Origin: Trichomonas tenax | Lineage: Eukaryota; Parabasalia; Trichomonadida; Trichomonadidae | Direction of reading: 5' to 3' | NCBI GenBank assembly: GCA_023091735.1 | Contig: JALKBU010001161.1 | Location: 1 to 15,607 of the forward strand | DNA length: 15,607 bases | Part shown: one piece after another, positions 1-8,203 of the stretch | Position numbering within the stretch: the first letter of the stretch is position 1 | Layout: the number at the start of each line of letters is the position of its first letter | The notes under the pieces: generated by a model | The model's input: only the letters and a program-made list of their open reading frames with translations | What the model was told of the DNA's origin: nothing | Databases searched by the model: none | Position numbers and translations under genes: made by a program

Positions 1-124
<124 letters not shown>

Positions 125-137
125 ATTTGTTTGTTCA

Positions 138-262
138 TTAGTCAAAAATTATTTTTCAAATTTATGACTTCATAAATTCTTATCTTGACTTATAAATTAC
201 GGTAAAACATTAAAATTCTTCTAATAACCACTAAAATTATTTTTTCAAATTTCTGACTTTTT
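138..262. repeat. Degenerate ~91-bp tandem duplication in AT-rich DNA
   Basis: The segments at 138-171 and 229-262 share the pattern AAAATTATTTTT-CAAATTT-TGACTT and lie about 91 bp apart. They resemble the start of the repeat module that follows at 301, so this stretch probably belongs to the same decayed repeat family. Confidence 0.5.
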
Positions 263-300
263 AAATCCTTTTGCTTTTTTTCATTAGTTTTTGTTAGTCA

Positions 301-554
301 TAAATTATTTTAAAAACTGAATAGATTCTATATTATCAGTAGTTTCAAAATTAATTCTATCATTAATTTTGTAAAAATTCAAAAATTTATTTTCTATATG
401 GGGGACCCTATTTTGTAAAACTAACTCTGTCGTAAATATTAGTATTAATAAATTATTGCTTTTGTAATTTGTGATTTCGGTAATTATATGAAAAAGATGT
501 TCGCAGAACTCGTGGCGAAGCTACGAGCGATGCGAACATCTTATTACTAACTCA
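301..554 (+). repeat. Dispersed repeat module, left copy
   Basis: This stretch matches the reverse complement of 15394-15607 along its length. Exact blocks include 376-399 against 15509-15532 (24 bases) and 413-439 against 15462-15488 (27 bases). The module runs from AT-rich DNA through a G-tract followed by ACC (400-407) and an AACTCTGTCGTAAAT block to a long hairpin. It ends in ATTACTAACTCA at 543-554, after which the two copies diverge, so 554 is a likely element or repeat boundary. It contains no ORF. It could be one end of a large transposon or a stand-alone repeat; the sequence alone does not decide. Confidence 0.8.
494..542. other. Long near-perfect hairpin in the left repeat module
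   Basis: AAGATGTTCGCA (494-505) pairs without mismatch with TGCGAACATCTT (531-542). Inside it, CTCGTGGC (509-516) pairs with GCTACGAG (520-527), with one G-T wobble and a GAA loop. The inverted copy at 15406-15454 forms the same two-stem shape with a different inner-stem sequence. Confidence 0.9.
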
Positions 555-599
555 TTTCTTCACCTTGACATAGTTTTAAGTCACACATGATAACATAAA

Positions 600-770
600 T
601 GATATCATAAATTTAAAACTGATCATATTTTATATAGTCATTAGTTTTAAAATCAATAATAACGTTTGTTTTGAAAGAAATGAAAACTTTAATCCCTACA
701 TGGGGGGACCCAAGTATCCACCGCTGACTCTGACAAGGTCTGACGTGTAAAGTGTCACATTACTAACATT
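600..770 (+). repeat. Degenerate direct copy of the repeat module
   Basis: From about 607 the sequence follows the same order as 301-554: AAAACTGA, an AT-rich block, AACGTTTGTTTTG, CTACAT plus a six-G tract and ACCC (702-711), CTGACTCTGAC, and finally ATTACTAAC (760-768). The middle part aligns better with the right-hand copy near 15540-15600 than with the left one. The hairpin is lost or strongly eroded here. Confidence 0.6.
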
Positions 771-804
771 TCGCAATTTGGTGGCACAGTCGACATAGTG
801 CGAC

Positions 805-1146
805 ATGTTTATTACTAATTGGAGTCGTCAAACAGTCATCCATCTCCATATGGACAATGCCAGACCCCATACTGCAAAATGTGTCAAAGATTTTTGCCAG
901 CGCAACGGCATCAATATCCTTTCTCACCCAGCTTATTCACCAGATATAGCACCCTCAGACTTCTACATATTCGGTGATATCAAACTTAGTTTAAAAGGAG
1001 TATCATGTGAGTCTGGCGAAGAGGTTTTGGAAAAAGTGGAGAAAATTTGCAAGGCAAATCCTCAAAAAAATTTGCAAAACGTTTTTAATGAGTGGCTTAC
1101 AAGATTAGACTGGGTGGTTAAGAATGGAGGTATGTACTATGACTAA
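805..1146 (+). pseudogene. Mariner-family (D34D) transposase, C-terminal fragment
   Basis: The 113-codon reading frame holds the catalytic C-terminal half of a mariner/Tc1-superfamily transposase, the nuclease that cuts and pastes the element at TA sites. The HMDNARPHTA motif carries the second catalytic Asp (residue 17) and the SPDIAPSDFYIF motif the third (residue 52). Exactly 34 residues lie between them, the spacing of the mariner family. The N-terminal helix-turn-helix domains and the first catalytic Asp are absent, and an in-frame TAG lies at 796-798 just before the ATG, so the fragment cannot be an active transposase. The frame ends in NGGMYYD. The first residues may come from the neighbouring repeat, because TTATTACTAATT at 810-821 resembles the module end at 541-552. 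Confidence 0.9.
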
Positions 1147-1224
1147 ACTATAATCTTATGCAATCAGAATCTTTCTAGCACACTCTGGCCTCGAGATACG
1201 CACGCACCTCCGGACACCCTATAT
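805..1224 (+). mobile_element. 5'-truncated mariner element remnant with a possible 3' end
   Basis: Downstream of the transposase stop, the DNA stays less AT-rich until GGACACCCTATA (1212-1223) and then turns fully AT-rich. A terminal inverted repeat ending in ...CACCC next to a TA dinucleotide is what a mariner 3' end would look like. No matching left terminus is visible upstream, where the element abuts the repeat module. The exact right boundary is an inference. Confidence 0.4.
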
Positions 1225-1282
1225 TATTTTGTTTGTTAATGTTTTCAAACAATAATTTTAATATAAAAACAAAAAAAATGTT

Positions 1283-2494
1283 TCATGAAGGTATAAATTC
1301 ATGAGATGTATTAATGAATGTTCTAATGTTACTTGTCCTTAGTTCGTGGCATTTCTGGAAGCCATAGTCTCTACTGTATGGTTCTGGGTCTTTAAGATTT
1401 GTTGCTGGACAGAAGTTCTTCAAATATTTTGTGACTGGGCAAATTCTATCAAACTGGTGTAGAACAGCAGGAGCATGCTTTGTGTCGTGATCATATATGA
1501 AAGAATCTTTTCGTGGATTAAGTTCGTATACTGAGTAACACAATGATGCGTAATATTTCATATCAAAATCTACGAAAACATCTGAGAATAGGGAGTAGTA
1601 AATGATATAGTTGAGGAAACTCTGATCGTTGGACTCTGGCTGGAAGAAGTTTGGCTGACTGAGGAGTGTGTAATAAAGTTGAAAAACTAAATCCATTCGA
1701 CCAAGACAAAAGCCGCCATTTATGATGAATTTCAGATGCCAAAATGGGCTGAATGCACCAATTCCAAAGCTTTTTGCATTTGTATTAAGCATCCACATGT
1801 GGTTACTGAAAACGCATCTTTCGATTGAAAGAGCGACTTTATCATCAGGAATCTCGGGCCTGAATGGATCCCTCTGGAATATCGTGTCAAAGAGATCTGA
1901 AATCATGATTCTGTTGAAATAAGAGCCTTGATATTTCATAAACAAATATTCAAGTATTTTTCTGCTTGTTCTCGGCTCTTTATAGACTTTATCCCTGAAG
2001 TATGGTATTTCTATCAATGTAACACCGCATCTTTCTAAGTCATATCTAACAGAAATGTCGATAGTAGATAAAAATTCGGTTGTAGCGACAAAAACAAGAC
2101 TGCATTTGCATCCAGTTGATCTAAGCGTTCTTACCCACGTTAAAACATTCGGATATTTCTTTCCAAACAAAAATGAAAAAGAAACATCATTGTAATCGCT
2201 ATTTCCAGTTGTATCTATTCTAGTTCTGTTGCATAATGAGCAGCTTGTTGTGTTTTTCGCATTTGCTATTGCTTTTTCTGAAAGATCTTTCGAAAATAAG
2301 AATGAAATGTTGCCAAACGTCTCCTGACAATACGCTAAGTAGTTATCGTGGAACGTGTCGTACCTGAAGTAATATGGTTTCAAGATCGAATTCGGAGTGT
2401 AAAAATAGAAAAAATAAAACAAGACGAGGAAGCAGAGCGCGCGCGGTACAATGATATGGATGTATTTCCTGTGAGTCCTTGAATACTGCGGCAT
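1283..2494 (-). CDS. Type II membrane glycosyltransferase-like protein
   Basis: The 403-residue protein begins MPQYSRTHRK. The ATG at 2494 is preferred over an in-frame TTG at 2512 because a trichomonad-type initiator lies 5-10 bases before it. A short basic N-terminus is followed by one hydrophobic segment (about residues 11-32) and a long lumenal part, the layout of a Golgi or ER type II enzyme. The lumenal part resembles a GT-A nucleotide-sugar transferase: MISDLFDTIFQRDPF (about 197-211) offers a DxxD pair in place of the DxD metal-binding motif, NGGFCLG (259-265) and NDQSFLN (289-295) match usual acceptor-side motifs, and VLHQFDR (344-350) supplies a late His. Potential N-glycosylation sites include N62 and N81. 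No specific family or substrate could be assigned. A membrane protein of another family with chance motif matches is possible. Confidence 0.6.
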   Translation of the reverse strand: MPQYSRTHRKYIHIIVPRALCFLVLFYFFYFYTPNSILKPYYFRYDTFHDNYLAYCQETFGNISFLFSKDLSEKAIANAKNTTSCSLCNRTRIDTTGNSDYNDVSFSFLFGKKYPNVLTWVRTLRSTGCKCSLVFVATTEFLSTIDISVRYDLERCGVTLIEIPYFRDKVYKEPRTSRKILEYLFMKYQGSYFNRIMISDLFDTIFQRDPFRPEIPDDKVALSIERCVFSNHMWMLNTNAKSFGIGAFSPFWHLKFIINGGFCLGRMDLVFQLYYTLLSQPNFFQPESNDQSFLNYIIYYSLFSDVFVDFDMKYYASLCYSVYELNPRKDSFIYDHDTKHAPAVLHQFDRICPVTKYLKNFCPATNLKDPEPYSRDYGFQKCHELRTSNIRTFINTSHEFIPS

Positions 2495-2498
2495 TCTC

Positions 2499-2504
2499 AA
2501 ATGA
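2499..2504 (-). promoter_or_regulatory. Initiator (Inr) of the glycosyltransferase-like gene
   Basis: On the minus strand TCATTT precedes the ATG at 2494. It fits the trichomonad initiator TCA+Py+(T/A), where the A is the transcription start (here 2502), giving an 8-base leader. Very short leaders are normal in trichomonads. Confidence 0.5.
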
Positions 2505-2512
2505 CTTCTCAA

Positions 2513-3069
2513 AATATAAACGGATATTTGTCATGTAAATATTTACGCGACAAAAATCATTTCCTAAATTATCAATCTTTATGCTGAGCTTGCAATAATG
2601 TTTTTACTTAACAACTCTGTTGCTCATCTTTTATGATCTTTAAATTTTCAATTAACTAGTTGCAAACACATTTTTATATATTTTCCATTTAATAACATGT
2701 AACATAGTGTGACCTTAGATTTTTCATAACTACATATAATATACATAAGCAATTAGGCATTTTGGAACCAGAGGTTTCCATGTATCTGCTTCTGCAATTC
2801 ACTCTGCTGATAAAAATTTTTTATTGATTAAATAAAGTCATTTCAATGAATTCATTGATATAACTTTGGCTAATTTGGAAATTTGATTATCAAACATCAT
2901 TGCCGAAATTCTTAAGGCAGTAAATGATAAAGTCTGACTTAATCATAGTGAATAATGAAAGAGTTAATATACTCAGGGAAAAAAAATCATATGAGTACAA
3001 ATTTTGTATTCAATGGCTATAGAGATATATATTTAATTAATTTATGACAAATAGAAAGAATAGATAACA
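2513..3069. other. AT-rich intergenic DNA, no gene seen
   Basis: This gap lies between the start of the glycosyltransferase-like gene and the end of the Pmp-like gene, both on the minus strand. It is AT-rich with scattered stops in all frames. No tRNA, repeat array or convincing short ORF was found. Confidence 0.6.
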
Positions 3070-4404
3070 TTATACATTTTGTGCAAGTGCGTTTTCATCT
3101 TCAACTTCGAGTTTGAGAACATCAGTTTCAGTATTCTCGCCAACCTTCGACACTGGCTTTCCATCTCTGATGTCCATGAGCATCATCTTGATCTGTGGAT
3201 TTTCATCGCCTTCGAATACATTTAAGCGCTCGAGAACATCTCTTTCTGCGGTATCTTCGAAGAAGTTCAATCTGATGAATCTGATCGCACAGGCAATTGC
3301 CACAACGAAAACAATGATGAGAAGGATCGTGCTGAAGACTCTTCCGATGGTCCAGCGACTTATGTCTTGAACTGCGGATACAGCAGACCAACACTGCGAA
3401 TATATTGGCGTGATTTTATAGCGCTTCGTTTTACTGTAATTTGTGATGCATTTATCCATGTGTAAGTTAGTGAAATTATCAAATGTACTGTCAAAGTGGC
3501 AGTCATTGAAATCTATTTCCGTGAATTTTGTTTCCGCAACATTAACTTTCGAATTCATGAAATCTGAAGATGTAATTTGGAAAATTCTGTTCATAGATGC
3601 ATCAATAATAGTTTTACCTTTGAGATTGATAAATGTGGACTGTGTCATACGGAATTCTGATGCTTCGCTGATTTGCAAAGCAGAATTAAATTCGCTGTTT
3701 TCCAAATTAAAAAGTCTCACGTTGAACGGTGTAATGCCACCTTTAGAGGCTATTCTATATATAGAAAAGCTAGTTTTGATTTGTGAATTGTTAATTGCTG
3801 ACATATCATGTTTAGATACTGAAATTTTCATCATATGTTCAGATGGAATCTCTGAGCTGCTTCCTGTTATAAGATTTGCCGAGAATAAACTTTGTAATGA
3901 ATTAATATCGTAAATTGAAGCGATTTTACTATTAGAATTGCAGTTCGAGAAGCAAGAAAGGAGAACTGATGTTTTATCACATGTTGTTTGAAGTGCAGAT
4001 GCTTGATTTTGTGCAAAACAATTATAAAATGATGTTGATGTTAAAGTAATTTGGCCACCTTTGACGTTAAAAGCAATTGCGGATGATTTTGAATTAAATC
4101 TAGAAAATCTGCATTTCTCAATCGATAATAATGTTTGTGGTTGGAATTTTTCGTTCAATGGTTGATTAAAAACTCTGTTATTATAAGAAATGTGGCTAAC
4201 ATCGACTGCCTGATCTGCAAAATTAGTAAATACCGATCGACTAAGTTTTGTTGTCTGTATTTGCGATGAATGAATTAATTTGCTCAAAAAATTGGAGAAA
4301 TGGGACCTGTCGATGGTCGCACTCCCAATTCCACTTGTCAACATCGGCGAATTTGTGTTAATATTCGCTAAAGATAAACGAATTATTGTTAAGTTTGTTT
4401 TCAT
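3070..4404 (-). CDS. Pmp-like beta-helix membrane protein, probably 5'-truncated
   Basis: The 444-residue product has loosely repeating short strands rich in Ser, Asn, Thr and Phe, with recurrent patterns such as C-R-F, S-x-F-x-N and D-C-H-F. This fits the right-handed parallel beta-helix of chlamydial-Pmp-like surface proteins, which are numerous in trichomonads. One strong membrane segment (about 356-376, STILLIIVFVVAIACAI) is followed by a basic stop-transfer RFIRLN and a ~64-residue acidic cytoplasmic tail. The ectodomain would lie outside the cell or in the secretory lumen, but the ATG at 4404 gives no signal peptide. The frame stays open upstream to a stop at 4435-4437 and reads C-E-F just before the Met, which looks like another repeat. 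No initiator lies close by. It may be a gene that lost its 5' end, or one with a frameshift upstream. Confidence 0.6.
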   Translation of the reverse strand: MKTNLTIIRLSLANINTNSPMLTSGIGSATIDRSHFSNFLSKLIHSSQIQTTKLSRSVFTNFADQAVDVSHISYNNRVFNQPLNEKFQPQTLLSIEKCRFSRFNSKSSAIAFNVKGGQITLTSTSFYNCFAQNQASALQTTCDKTSVLLSCFSNCNSNSKIASIYDINSLQSLFSANLITGSSSEIPSEHMMKISVSKHDMSAINNSQIKTSFSIYRIASKGGITPFNVRLFNLENSEFNSALQISEASEFRMTQSTFINLKGKTIIDASMNRIFQITSSDFMNSKVNVAETKFTEIDFNDCHFDSTFDNFTNLHMDKCITNYSKTKRYKITPIYSQCWSAVSAVQDISRWTIGRVFSTILLIIVFVVAIACAIRFIRLNFFEDTAERDVLERLNVFEGDENPQIKMMLMDIRDGKPVSKVGENTETDVLKLEVEDENALAQNV

Positions 4405-4600
4405 TATAAAAAATTCACAACGATTATTTCCAGTTCAATTTTGATAATATTCTTCTCTTCAAATTCATCCAAAATCACTATGATAGAAAGTTTTCTCTTC
4501 TCATATACTATTGATATCTAAAGTCATCCAGTATGATTATAGATTAGATAGGTGAAAATTTATGTAAAAAAAAGATGGTAAAACAAAAACAAACAATAAC

Positions 4601-7066
4601 TCAGAAGAATTGGCTGAAGAAGCCTTTGTGCTCAATGAGTTCTACAACGATTGCGCTCATGTTATCCTGCGATCCACGTGAGAAGGCAGTTGACACGAGT
4701 CTGGAGGCAGCTCTGTGACAGTTCTCCTCCATCATGCAGATCTTTCCTGCTTCAGCACTTGTCATCACATCAAATATACCATCACAAGCGATAATGAGTC
4801 TGTAATCGTCTTCTTCGATATTATGAACAGTAACCGCTGGTGTCCTGAGGACTCCGGTCAACTCGAAGTCTCCGATCGTACGTGAAACAGCAAGCATGCC
4901 ATTGACTCTGCCGGACTGGAGATAGCACCTCTTCTCCTTGAGAAGATCGTACTCCATTCTATCTGTAGCTTTGTGATCGACTGTTAATTCGAGAACGCTT
5001 CCATCCTTCTTAACAAGAACAACGCGAGCATCGCCAAGATGGGCAACACCAATCTCTCTATTCTTGATAACGGCGAGAGCTAGTGTTGCGCCATCCTTGA
5101 TTTGCATCTTAGTCAGTTTAGTGTTGAGCTCAGCGATAATCAGATGGATATCGTTTATGCTGTATGTGCCGAGCTTCTGGAAGAGTTCTGGGATAACGAG
5201 AGCGCCAACAATGGCTGTCTTGTTGCCTGCGTGGCCATCAAGGACAGCAATGAGTCTAATGTCGTTAGTCATCTGTCTGATAATCAGTGCATCTTCCATT
5301 GTTGGACGAACGCCGATGTATTCGTAGTAGCCGACTGACTTAGGGCACTGGAAGACCTTGCGTGTTGCATCGCGAGCAGCAAGAACTTCTAGATTGTCCT
5401 GAACAATCTCCTGGATTCTTTTACCGGCGCTAACATTCTCGAGTTTAATCTTTGTGTTGACAATATCGATAAAATCGATATTAGGGAAGAAAGCAATGTT
5501 GATTTCGTATCTAACAGGGTTGTGGGAGAGTTTGAGGATGTGTATTTCGTTTGATGGCGCGATTTGAAGATCTTTGATTTCGTTGTGACTGACATCTACG
5601 TTGCAAAGAGCCTTTCCAATAAGTTTAGCGACTTTAAGCTTGTTGTGAGCGATAAGGAGCGTTGCCGTGGACTTGTAGATAACTGGTAACTGTGTGATCT
5701 GATTATTATTGAGATTGATGAAAACAGAAGGAATTGTAGCGATAACAGAGATGTTGTTGCAACTGAAGTCTACGTGCTTCAGCTTTGTGAGCATGTAGAC
5801 TGTATCCGGGAATTCTGTGAATTGGCATGAATTGCACGATATCGCTGTCAGAGTTTGAGGCAATTTAGGAAGCCTTGAGAGAGGATTTTCTCCAAGCATG
5901 AGGGCCTTGAGTTTGGAGTTAGATATCTCAGACGGGATCCTCGTGATTTGGTTATTTGTTAAGTTCAAAACAGAGAGATTTTCGAGTGCGAGGAACTCAA
6001 GGATGATAGATGTGAGCTTGTTTGATATTAATTCGATTTGCTGAACTGTGTTTGGAATGCATTCTGGATGTGATAATTCATTGATGTTATTGTTGTTGAG
6101 ACAAAGTGCTTGAACCTTAGATTTGGAGAGATCTGGGAACTGCTCGAACTTGTTGTTCATAAGGACAAGCAATCTAACGTTCTCATTTGTCAATGGCTCA
6201 GCTTTATTAAACTCATTATATTCAGTGCAAAGTGATTTAACATTTGATGGGATATCAGGACAAATGTCAATTAAATTGTGGCTGATGTCGAGATGAGTCA
6301 TGTTTGTTAAGTGCATCAAAGACTCTCTGATATGCGGTATCATATTATATGAAATATCGTATTTAATAAGAGATACCGGTAGATTCGTTGGTGACTCCAC
6401 TAAAAAGTTCGTTGTAAGTTGAAGATATTCGACGTTTGGAACCAATTTATCAATTGGTGGAAGCTCACAAATGTGATTGTGGGACAAATCAAGCAGTTTC
6501 ACATTCGGAAACGTGATATCTGGGGAAACTTTGTTAATCAAATTTCCTGAAAGTCGGAGTTCGACGACATTTTGAAGAGAAACCTCTAATGTTCTGATAT
6601 AATTAAAGCCAATATTGAGTTTTTGGACAGACTGAGGTATTTTTGGAATTTCTGTGAGGTAGTTAATCATCAAACTCAATGTTTCTAGCTGTGGCAAATC
6701 ATATTCGAAACTTTTTAGATAGTTTTTATCTAAATAACACTGTTTAATCGTCGTTAGAGTGTTCATGCAGTTCGGTAGTTTCTCAATATTGCAATCAGTA
6801 AGCGCCAAATGTATTAATTTTGGATAATGAAGTTCAACGTCGATATTCTTTTCGATTACATCCTTCAAGTCGTTATGTGAAAGGTCTAAAGTCTCCAAAT
6901 TATTCAGTTTTGTTGGAATTCTTTGTATTCTATTCCTTTGAAGATTTATTGCCTTTAATGGGTGATCTTCCGTTACAGCGAACGGCAGCTCCGTGAGATT
7001 TCTGTCAATAAGCTTCACTGCATCCTTCTTGGGATCCATAACATGCTTAGAAATCCCAGCACCCAT
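4601..7066 (-). CDS. Leucine-rich-repeat / PP2C-type Ser/Thr protein phosphatase
   Basis: The 821-residue protein is predicted to remove phosphate from Ser/Thr on target proteins. The N-terminus MGAGISK matches the MGxxxS N-myristoylation pattern, suggesting membrane tethering. Residues about 35-545 hold roughly twenty irregular leucine-rich repeats (LxxLxLxxNxI type, for example TLDLSHNDL near 59-67 and LLDLSHNHI near 191-199). Residues about 575-812 form a complete PP2C domain: R587-P-T-M-E591-D, D610-G-H, GAT (659-661), H-L-G-D679-A-R, A-C-D762-G and Q-D801-N. These correspond to the Arg and the metal-binding Glu and Asp residues of the family, so an active Mn/Mg-dependent enzyme is expected. 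The LRR-then-PP2C order recalls PHLPP, without the PH domain. The start is fixed by the myristoylation motif; no initiator was recognised upstream. Confidence 0.95.
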   Translation of the reverse strand: MGAGISKHVMDPKKDAVKLIDRNLTELPFAVTEDHPLKAINLQRNRIQRIPTKLNNLETLDLSHNDLKDVIEKNIDVELHYPKLIHLALTDCNIEKLPNCMNTLTTIKQCYLDKNYLKSFEYDLPQLETLSLMINYLTEIPKIPQSVQKLNIGFNYIRTLEVSLQNVVELRLSGNLINKVSPDITFPNVKLLDLSHNHICELPPIDKLVPNVEYLQLTTNFLVESPTNLPVSLIKYDISYNMIPHIRESLMHLTNMTHLDISHNLIDICPDIPSNVKSLCTEYNEFNKAEPLTNENVRLLVLMNNKFEQFPDLSKSKVQALCLNNNNINELSHPECIPNTVQQIELISNKLTSIILEFLALENLSVLNLTNNQITRIPSEISNSKLKALMLGENPLSRLPKLPQTLTAISCNSCQFTEFPDTVYMLTKLKHVDFSCNNISVIATIPSVFINLNNNQITQLPVIYKSTATLLIAHNKLKVAKLIGKALCNVDVSHNEIKDLQIAPSNEIHILKLSHNPVRYEINIAFFPNIDFIDIVNTKIKLENVSAGKRIQEIVQDNLEVLAARDATRKVFQCPKSVGYYEYIGVRPTMEDALIIRQMTNDIRLIAVLDGHAGNKTAIVGALVIPELFQKLGTYSINDIHLIIAELNTKLTKMQIKDGATLALAVIKNREIGVAHLGDARVVLVKKDGSVLELTVDHKATDRMEYDLLKEKRCYLQSGRVNGMLAVSRTIGDFELTGVLRTPAVTVHNIEEDDYRLIIACDGIFDVMTSAEAGKICMMEENCHRAASRLVSTAFSRGSQDNMSAIVVELIEHKGFFSQFF

Positions 7067-7876
7067 TTTTTTGGTTTTATTTAGCCAAATCTCTCACATT
7101 TTTTAATTGAAAATTTAGAATGTGCTAGAAGAGACAAAACTAGGAATCATTTAATTTTTGTTTTTTGTTCGTAATTGTCCTAAATTCGTCGTATTGAGAC
7201 TTTTTGTTGCTGTTTTTGTATTCTATATGATTGCTGTTATTTAAAAATCAGATAAAATTTGATTGTTTCAAAATCAATTTTCAAAAAACACAAGAAAAAC
7301 TAAAATAAACCACCATTCACATAAAATATGGCATGCAAAAGTCTTATTTTTGAGTTTGCAGTGTGTGATGTGTAAACGACGATCGAAAAGATGTTAAAAA
7401 CTTAACGGCCATAAAGATGATTGCTTAAAGCTCCTTAGCTTGGATCATTTGGAGCCTGATAGAGTTACTCATATACAAGACCCCATGCTCCTTTATCTTA
7501 CATTGAGCCACATAATTAGCTCTAACAGATAACCAAATATTTTAAATTGAAATCAAAAGTCTTTGTTTTCGCTGAGACTTTGCCTGTGATCTTCTGTTTG
7601 ATCGCAAGGTACAATGCGCTCATCAAAGCTATACCAAATTTTAAAATATATTTTTCTAAAAATGTATCCCGACTTTTCCTTTGTTACTAAAGAACTATAA
7701 CCTACTCCTAAATGCTAATTTATACGTTAACTACTGTAGCTTTTTGTTAGCCAGAAGAAAATATCAAATACAAAATTTTACCGTTTATTTTTTATTACAA
7801 GCTAAGATGTGAATTTTCGTGTTCCTCTTGGGAATCATGAAGACTTTCTAAGTTTTTTCCTTAAAAAGTGCCATAA
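7067..7876. other. Intergenic DNA, no gene seen
   Basis: This is about 0.8 kb between the start of the LRR-PP2C gene (minus) and the broken plus-strand gene. The part at 7400-7520 is slightly richer in G and C (AGCTCCTTAGCTTGG, GACCCCATGCTCC), but no tRNA fold, snRNA motif or usable ORF was recognised. Regulatory sequence for the phosphatase gene must lie at its left end. Confidence 0.5.
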
Positions 7877-8125
7877 ATGTTTAAATCCTATATCTTATAT
7901 TTCAGCGAACCACAAAACGAAACTATATTAGATGATTTTATCCAAAGTTCACAGGGTACCATTCAAATAATGCACCAACATATCCCTGCACAAAAATTAT
8001 TTACACAACTTGCCGATCAAGTCAGACAAAGCGTTAAGAAGGAATACGAAGAATATGTTAGGAAAATAAATGAATTGAAAGCACAAGAAAGACATGAACA
8101 ATCTAAGCTGTTGCATCTTCAAAAA

Positions 8126-8173
8126 AATTAAGCGTTTAAATTCTGGATGTTTTTTTTTAATTAAGCGTTTAAA
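8126..8173. repeat. 33-bp tandem direct repeat inside the broken gene
   Basis: AATTAAGCGTTTAAA occurs at 8126-8140 and again at 8159-8173, exactly 33 bp apart, so the duplication keeps the reading frame. The spacer between the copies is mainly an inverted copy of downstream sequence (see the following entry). Confidence 0.9.
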
Positions 8174-8203
8174 AACGACAGAAAATTCAAAAAACATCCA
8201 GAA
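8141..8203. repeat. Perfect 15-bp inverted repeat
   Basis: TTCTGGATGTTTTTT (8141-8155) is the exact reverse complement of AAAAAACATCCAGAA (8189-8203). The left arm fills the space between the two direct-repeat copies, and the right arm lies in the normal coding stretch. Confidence 0.9.

Noticed and set aside
2495..2512. TTG start for the glycosyltransferase-like gene
   Set aside because: A non-ATG start is unlikely in this eukaryote. The ATG at 2494 has an initiator immediately upstream, and the initiator lies inside this extension.
3443..3913. 156-codon plus-strand ORF
   Set aside because: It is antisense to the Pmp-like gene and is explained by the low stop density opposite a real frame.
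7380..7520. tRNA or snRNA gene
   Set aside because: The slightly GC-richer stretch shows no cloverleaf, no A/B box pair, and no U2 or U6 core motif.
7895..7912. Intron 3' splice site (TTATATTTCAG)
   Set aside because: It does not match the conserved trichomonad branch/3' splice motif, and no GTATGT-type partner with a coding exon was found upstream.
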